Source of the DNA: Microbulbifer variabilis ATCC 700307
GTDB lineage: Bacteria; Pseudomonadota; Gammaproteobacteria; Pseudomonadales; Cellvibrionaceae
Assembly: GCF_000380565.1 (NCBI RefSeq)
Contig: NZ_AQYJ01000029.1
Coordinates: 1-64,000, forward strand
Reading direction: 5' to 3'
Length of the DNA stretch: 64,000 bases
Below, in pieces: positions 59,622 through 64,000 of the stretch. Numbering within the stretch: the stretch's first letter is position 1; each line of letters begins with the position of its first letter. The notes beneath the pieces are model-generated. The model searched no databases and was not told the DNA's origin. It saw nothing but the letters and a program-made list of their open reading frames with translations. The translations under genes were made by a program, and so were the position numbers.

Positions 59622-60296
59622 ATGTCTGTGACTTCCAAGTCCCCAGTTGTATTGCAAGTACGCGACCTCGCCTGTGAAAGGGATGGTCGTCGCTTGTTTG
59701 AGGGCCTTGATTTCTCACTCCCAAGCGGGGCTGCGATCCAGGTTAAAGGTGCCAATGGGGCGGGTAAAACCACACTGTTGCGCACCTTAATTGGCAGTTC
59801 CAGTGATTTTAGCGGAGAGATCCTCTGGCGCGGCAATCCTTTCCCTGAGGCTTTGCGGGGAATGCGTGAGTCCCTACTATATATCGGCCATCGGGGTGGG
59901 GTACGGGCTGGATTAACTCCCCTGGAAAACCTCACCTGGTATGGGGCAGATAATGAGTCTGCTCTGCAGGCTCTTGATAGGGTGGATTTGTTCGGTTTTG
60001 AGCACAGTTTGTGCCATAGCCTGTCTGCTGGGCAAAACCGCCGAGTAGCCCTGGCCCGGATGTTCTTGCCGCAGGCGCCACGTTTGTGGGTCCTTGATGA
60101 GCCCTTAACTGCCCTGGATGTTGCCGGGGTGGCTGCGCTGGAAAAGCAGATGTCTGCGCATATGGATAAGGGTGGTTCCATACTCCTGACCTCTCATCAA
60201 CCACTGGCCTTACCTGGGCTCGATTTTATCGATCTGTCTGACTTTGTAGTCGATGAGTCTTTTACAGATATCGGGGGAGAGCATGTCTTCAGTTGA
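59622..60296 (+). CDS. ccmA: Cytochrome c maturation ATP-binding protein CcmA
   Basis: ATPase of the CcmABCD complex that releases holo-CcmE. The 224-residue protein has Walker A VKGANGAGKTTLL, signature SLSAGQNRRVALARM, and Walker B LWVLDEPLTALD. I chose ATG 59622 (MSVTSKSPVVL) by family length. Its 3' end overlaps ccmB by 14 bases. First gene of ccmABCDEF. Confidence 0.95.
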   Translation: MSVTSKSPVVLQVRDLACERDGRRLFEGLDFSLPSGAAIQVKGANGAGKTTLLRTLIGSSSDFSGEILWRGNPFPEALRGMRESLLYIGHRGGVRAGLTPLENLTWYGADNESALQALDRVDLFGFEHSLCHSLSAGQNRRVALARMFLPQAPRLWVLDEPLTALDVAGVAALEKQMSAHMDKGGSILLTSHQPLALPGLDFIDLSDFVVDESFTDIGGEHVFS

Positions 60297-60996
60297 TGTC
60301 CAACCCCCGGTGAGTGAAGCCCGTACAAGCCCCGGTTTTGTTGCACTCTTCCGGATTGAAATGCTACTGGCCCTGCGTAAGCGGGCAGATATTGCTAACC
60401 CCTTGCTGTTTTTTGTCACAGTGCTCGCGCTTCTACCCCTTGGAGTAGGACCGGAGCCCGATCTATTGGCAAAAATGGCCCCCGGAATGATCTGGGTGAT
60501 GGCTCTACTCGCCACCATGCTCTCCCAGGAGAGCCTGTTCCGCGGAGACTTTGAGGACGGAACCCTGGAGCAGTTAACCCTGTTGCCGCAACCTCTATAT
60601 TTTGCCGTATTGGCAAAGTCATTGGTGCATTGGGTTGCTACCGGGTTGCCACTAGCGCTTTTATCGCCGTTGTTGGCATTGATGCTGAATCTCCCCGTCG
60701 AGGGATATCTCTGCTTATTTATTTCGCTGTTCCTAGGGACGGCAAGCCTCAGTTTGATAGGCGCAATAGGCGCGGCGCTCACAGTAGCTCTGCGTCGCCC
60801 CGGTCTGCTGCTGGCGCTAATTGTTATGCCCTTGTATGTGCCCGTGCTAATCTTCGGCACCGGCGCGGTGCAGGCGGCTATTGATGGCTATGCCTACAGC
60901 GCACAGCTGGCGATTTTGGCCGCTCTGCTGGCCGCCGCTGCAGCCCTTGCTCCGCTCGCTGCTGCCGGGGCGATACGTATCAGCCTGGATAATTGA
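60283..60996 (+). CDS. ccmB: Haem exporter permease CcmB
   Basis: A 237-residue membrane protein, with about six helices, the partner of CcmA. Family motifs are EMLLALRKRADIANPLLFF, PGMIWVMALLATMLSQESLF and DFEDGTLEQLTLLPQPLY. I chose ATG 60283, with GGGGGAGAGC upstream. ccmC follows by 13 bases. Confidence 0.95.
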   Translation: MSSVDVQPPVSEARTSPGFVALFRIEMLLALRKRADIANPLLFFVTVLALLPLGVGPEPDLLAKMAPGMIWVMALLATMLSQESLFRGDFEDGTLEQLTLLPQPLYFAVLAKSLVHWVATGLPLALLSPLLALMLNLPVEGYLCLFISLFLGTASLSLIGAIGAALTVALRRPGLLLALIVMPLYVPVLIFGTGAVQAAIDGYAYSAQLAILAALLAAAAALAPLAAAGAIRISLDN

Positions 60997-61009
60997 TTCG
61001 GAGGTCTTC

Positions 61010-61753
61010 TTGGCTTGGCAATGGTTTCACCGTTTAGGTTCGCCGCGTTGGTTTTATCAGAAGACCAATGTGTGGCTTCCCTGGCTGGCACTGGCAAGTG
61101 TTGTATTGTTGTCAGTGGGTACTGTTTGGGGACTTGGTTTTGCGCCGGAAGATGCCAAGCAGGGCAATAGCTATCGCATTATTTTTATTCATGTGCCAGC
61201 TGCTTTCCTGGCCCTGGCCGGCTACTACATTATGGCGATCAGTGGGGCTATCGGCCTTATCTGGAAGATGAAGCTTTCCTTTGCGGTGATGCGGGCCGCA
61301 GCGCCTATCGGTGCGGTGCTAACTTTTATTTCCCTTTTCACCGGTGCTGTTTGGGGCAAGCCTACCTGGGGCACTTACTGGGTATGGGATGCTCGTATAA
61401 CCTCCATGTTGATTCTGTTATTCCTGTATATCGGTGTGATGGCCTTGTCGCAAGCTGTCAGCCGTGAGCAAGTGGCCGATAAAGCCAGCGCACTCCTTGC
61501 CCTGGTAGGCACGGTGAATATTCCGATTATCTACAAATCGGTAGACTGGTGGTTTACTCTGCATCAGCCTGCCACCATCCGCCTTACAGAATCCAGCAGC
61601 ATCGATCCGAGTATGTTCTACCCATTGCTGACCATGATCATCGGCTTTTACTGTATGTACGCCTGGACCCTGCTGACCCATACTCGCGCTCTGTTATTGC
61701 GCCGGGAGGTTCGCACCCAGTGGGCACAACAGGAATTAGCGGGAGGAAAATAA
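61010..61753 (+). CDS. ccmC: Haem-delivery protein CcmC
   Basis: A 247-residue, six-helix membrane protein that presents haem to CcmE. It has the WWD signature GAVWGKPTWGTYWVWDARIT and flanking His ligands in IFIHVPAA and WWFTLHQPATI. I chose TTG 61010, which has GGAGG 5 bases upstream; the frame extends further upstream inside ccmB without signals. Confidence 0.95.
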   Translation: MAWQWFHRLGSPRWFYQKTNVWLPWLALASVVLLSVGTVWGLGFAPEDAKQGNSYRIIFIHVPAAFLALAGYYIMAISGAIGLIWKMKLSFAVMRAAAPIGAVLTFISLFTGAVWGKPTWGTYWVWDARITSMLILLFLYIGVMALSQAVSREQVADKASALLALVGTVNIPIIYKSVDWWFTLHQPATIRLTESSSIDPSMFYPLLTMIIGFYCMYAWTLLTHTRALLLRREVRTQWAQQELAGGK

Positions 61754-61754
61754 C

Positions 61755-61979
61755 GTGGAGTTCCAATTTTCCAGTTTTGCAGATTTCCTGGCGATGGACG
61801 GTCACGGTATCTTCGTGTGGATCTCTTACGCGGTTACTTTTGCAGCACTGGCTGCCATGGCTCTTTATCCCCGACTTGCCCGCCGCCGTCTGCAGCGGGA
61901 ACTGCAACATCAGCAACGGATTAGCCAGCGGCGCCAAAAGGTGAAAGCAGCGAGGCAAGCTGTAAAGGAGCCCGCATAG
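61755..61979 (+). CDS. ccmD: Haem exporter small subunit CcmD
   Basis: A 74-residue protein from GTG 61755 with one membrane helix (~20-40: FVWISYAVTFAALAAMALY) and a basic cytoplasmic tail (RRRLQRELQHQQRISQRRQK). This is the CcmD layout. It begins 1 base after the ccmC stop. Confidence 0.92.
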   Translation: MEFQFSSFADFLAMDGHGIFVWISYAVTFAALAAMALYPRLARRRLQRELQHQQRISQRRQKVKAARQAVKEPA

Positions 61980-62080
61980 GCTGTGCCGGCTCACAGGTTT
62001 AGATTTAGATGTTTGCCCGGTTGTGACCGCTGCCCAGCTAACAAGATCAAAACTTAAATATATGGAGTTTAACTAAGACA

Positions 62081-62530
62081 ATGCATCCTGTACGCAAGCA
62101 ACGTCTGATCCTGGTACTTGTCCTGGTCACCTTGTCTAGTGTCGCCGTGGGTTTTGTGACCTATGCGATGCGTGAAAATATGGATTATTTCTACGCGCCC
62201 AGTGCTTTTGCGGCTGGAGAGGTCCCTTTTGAAAAGCGCATTCGCGCAGGCGGTTGCGTAGTGCCAGGCAGTGTGCAGCGCGCTGAAGATAGCCTGGATG
62301 TGCGGTTTGTTATCACTGACGGTGAAGCCGAACTGGCCGTGGTATTCGACAAGATACTGCCGGATTTGTTTGCTGAGGGTGAAGCTGCAGTAATTTCCGG
62401 GCGCCTGATGCAGGACGGCACCATGCGTGCAGACCAGGTCCTGGCCAAGCACGATGAAACCTATACGCCACCAGAGGTGGCTGAGTCTATGGTTTCTCAC
62501 GAAAGCTGTGCTGATGGAGCAAAAATATGA
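62081..62530 (+). CDS. ccmE: Periplasmic haem chaperone CcmE
   Basis: CcmE binds haem covalently and carries it to CcmF. The 149-residue protein has one N-terminal membrane anchor (~10-30) and an OB-fold domain. The haem-binding His 124 and Tyr 128 are in LAKHDETYTPPEV. The RIRAGGCVVPGSVQR segment has Cys 59 where Met/Leu is common, and another Cys (HESC) is near the end. Starts 101 bases after ccmD; its TGA overlaps ccmF. Confidence 0.95.
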   Translation: MHPVRKQRLILVLVLVTLSSVAVGFVTYAMRENMDYFYAPSAFAAGEVPFEKRIRAGGCVVPGSVQRAEDSLDVRFVITDGEAELAVVFDKILPDLFAEGEAAVISGRLMQDGTMRADQVLAKHDETYTPPEVAESMVSHESCADGAKI

Positions 62531-64000
62531 TCCCTGAGTTGGGCCATTTTGCACTGGTAGCGGGATTGCTGCTTGCTATTGCCTTATCTGTCCTGCCTAT
62601 TGCCGGCAGCTATACCGCTCGGCCCTTATGGATGGAGGCCGGTAAACCCCTCGCCATGGGCGTATTCGTCTTTGTATTGATCTCTTTTGCTTGCTTGACG
62701 ATTGCCTTTGTACAGAGTGATTTCACAGTTAATTACGTCGCAAAGAACTCCAATAGTATTCTGCCTGTTTACTACAAAGTGACGGCAGTTTGGGGAGGGC
62801 ATGAGGGCTCCATACTTCTATGGCTTTTGATTCAGGCTGGTTGGGCAGCTGCGGTTGCCATGTTCGGCCGGCAGTTGCCACCGGAGCTGTCGGCACGGGT
62901 GCTGTCTGTAATGGGCATGGTGCTGATCGGTTTCTTCCTCTTTATCCTTTTAACTTCGAATCCATTCGATAGAACCCTGCCTTTCCCGCCGATGGAAGGT
63001 TCAGATCTCAATCCACTGTTGCAAGACCCGGGAATGATTTTCCATCCGCCCCTACTGTATATGGGGTATGTGGGGTTCTCTGTGGCTTTTGCATTCGCTA
63101 TTGCAGCCCTGCTCGGTGGCCAACTGGATGCAGTGTGGGCGCGCTGGGCCAGGCCCTGGACGGTCGTGGCCTGGGCTTTCCTCACCCTGGGTATCGCCCT
63201 GGGTAGTTGGTGGGCTTATTATGAACTCGGCTGGGGTGGCTGGTGGTTCTGGGACCCGGTGGAAAATGCTTCCTTGATGCCATGGCTTGTTGGCACTGCA
63301 CTGATGCACTCACTGGCGGTAACAGAGAAACGTGGTCTGTTTAAGAGCTGGACTATTTTGTTGGCGATATTCGCCTTCAGCCTGAGCTTACTAGGTACCT
63401 TCCTGGTACGTTCCGGAGTGATTACCTCAGTACATGCTTTTGCTACCGACCCCCTGCGGGGCAGTTTTATCCTTGGCTTCCTGGCGCTGGTTGTCGGGTT
63501 CTCCCTGTTGCTGTTTGCTTTGCGCGCGCCTTCAGTCAGTGCTCGCAGTGTATTCTCTTTCCGCTCCCTGGAGACTTTCCTGCTCGGCAATAATATTTTG
63601 CTGATCCTCATTATGGCGGTGGTGCTGACTGGTACTTTGTATCCATTGGTTGCAGATGCTTTGAACCTCGGCAAGATCAGTGTGGGACCGCCGTTCTTCA
63701 ATCTGTTCTTTGTACCGATAATGGTTGTGTTGTGCCTGCTGCTGGGTATGGGAGTGCACGCCAACTGGAAAGACAGCCGTTGGGACAAGTTATTGAATAT
63801 TTGGCGTTTGCCGTTTTTGGCAGCATTGGTTATCGCTCTGGTTTGGCCGTTGGCTTTTGACCATTACCACTGGGGGGCAGTGCTGGGTATCTTTATCGGT
63901 GCCTGGGTATTCTGTGCGAGCCTTGCCGATATCGTAACCAAGACCCGCAACGCCAAGTCTTTCTTTGCTGGATTAAAGCGCCAGCGTGCCAGCTATTATG
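62527..64000 (+). CDS. ccmF: Haem lyase CcmF (3' partial)
   Basis: The frame opens at ATG 62527, overlapping ccmE by 4 bases, and is still open at the window edge (about 491 codons of the usual ~650). Motifs are intact: VTAVWGGHEGSILLWLLIQ, DPGMIFHPPLLYMGYVG, and the WWD haem signature GWGGWWFWDPVENASLMPWL, with later GTFLVRSGVITSVHAFATDP. CcmF attaches haem from CcmE to apocytochromes, with CcmG and CcmH expected beyond the edge. Confidence 0.96.
   Translation, partial: MIPELGHFALVAGLLLAIALSVLPIAGSYTARPLWMEAGKPLAMGVFVFVLISFACLTIAFVQSDFTVNYVAKNSNSILPVYYKVTAVWGGHEGSILLWLLIQAGWAAAVAMFGRQLPPELSARVLSVMGMVLIGFFLFILLTSNPFDRTLPFPPMEGSDLNPLLQDPGMIFHPPLLYMGYVGFSVAFAFAIAALLGGQLDAVWARWARPWTVVAWAFLTLGIALGSWWAYYELGWGGWWFWDPVENASLMPWLVGTALMHSLAVTEKRGLFKSWTILLAIFAFSLSLLGTFLVRSGVITSVHAFATDPLRGSFILGFLALVVGFSLLLFALRAPSVSARSVFSFRSLETFLLGNNILLILIMAVVLTGTLYPLVADALNLGKISVGPPFFNLFFVPIMVVLCLLLGMGVHANWKDSRWDKLLNIWRLPFLAALVIALVWPLAFDHYHWGAVLGIFIGAWVFCASLADIVTKTRNAKSFFAGLKRQRASYY

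Noticed and set aside
1..64000. CRISPR array, integrase gene or intact insertion sequence
   Set aside because: No regularly spaced repeats, and no DDE or tyrosine recombinase motifs were seen in any frame read.

Overview
The window is chromosomal DNA from a Gram-negative gammaproteobacterium. This is supported by the oadGAB sodium pump, PdxB, DusC, QueF, EpmC, MnmC, TusA, a Cyo-type quinol oxidase, a ccm cytochrome c maturation operon, OmpW and DcaP-like outer-membrane barrels, and tRNAs of gammaproteobacterial type. The sodium pump and gene mix suggest a marine or brackish member of the Cellvibrionales (Microbulbifer-like), but that genus-level guess is inference.

Region 1-6.7 kb is an AT-rich recombination zone. 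It holds the tail of an Rhs protein with a zinc-peptidase-like tip, then a train of displaced Rhs C-terminal toxin cassettes, each followed by a candidate immunity gene. They include a Tae4-like amidase, two cassettes of unknown activity, and a decayed one. Each displaced cassette opens with a short TTGCACAAAA(A)G tract that matches the Rhs core/toxin boundary. A 54-bp exact repeat, a SymE remnant and a duplicated, start-less XRE regulator gene complete the zone. This is the most unusual part of the window.

Region 6.7-39.5 kb is mostly ordinary core genome: dusC; oadGAB; a secreted-protein/amidotransferase/LysR group; a di-haem lipoprotein; a TerB-DnaJ protein; bolA; an OmpW barrel; mmsA; recQ; a glutaminyl cyclase; mnmC; a flavodoxin; trmL; a GcvR-like ACT protein; a thiamine-binding protein; an exported methyltransferase; tusA; then epmC-xni-pdxB-NAD-kinase-like-methyltransferase as one overlapping run; an aminotransferase; and msrB with a DUF1499 protein. 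A REP-pair lies between the aminotransferase and msrB.

Region 39.5-51.9 kb opens with three tandem tRNA-Glu/tRNA-Gly units behind a near-consensus promoter with an A-rich upstream element. It continues with an ABC exporter pair, queF, a DcaP-like porin, cyoABCD, a convergent class III adenylate cyclase, and a nitroreductase.

Region 51.9-57.5 kb follows tRNA-Ser(GGA) and is gene-poor and AT-rich. It carries two decayed UmuC C-terminal copies, small secreted proteins, an exported HNH nuclease and a DUF4386-like membrane protein, so it looks like an old island. Region 57.5-64 kb has tRNA-Arg(CCT), a PA3496-like small protein, a 2OG-Fe(II) oxygenase, and ccmABCDEF, with ccmF running off the right edge.
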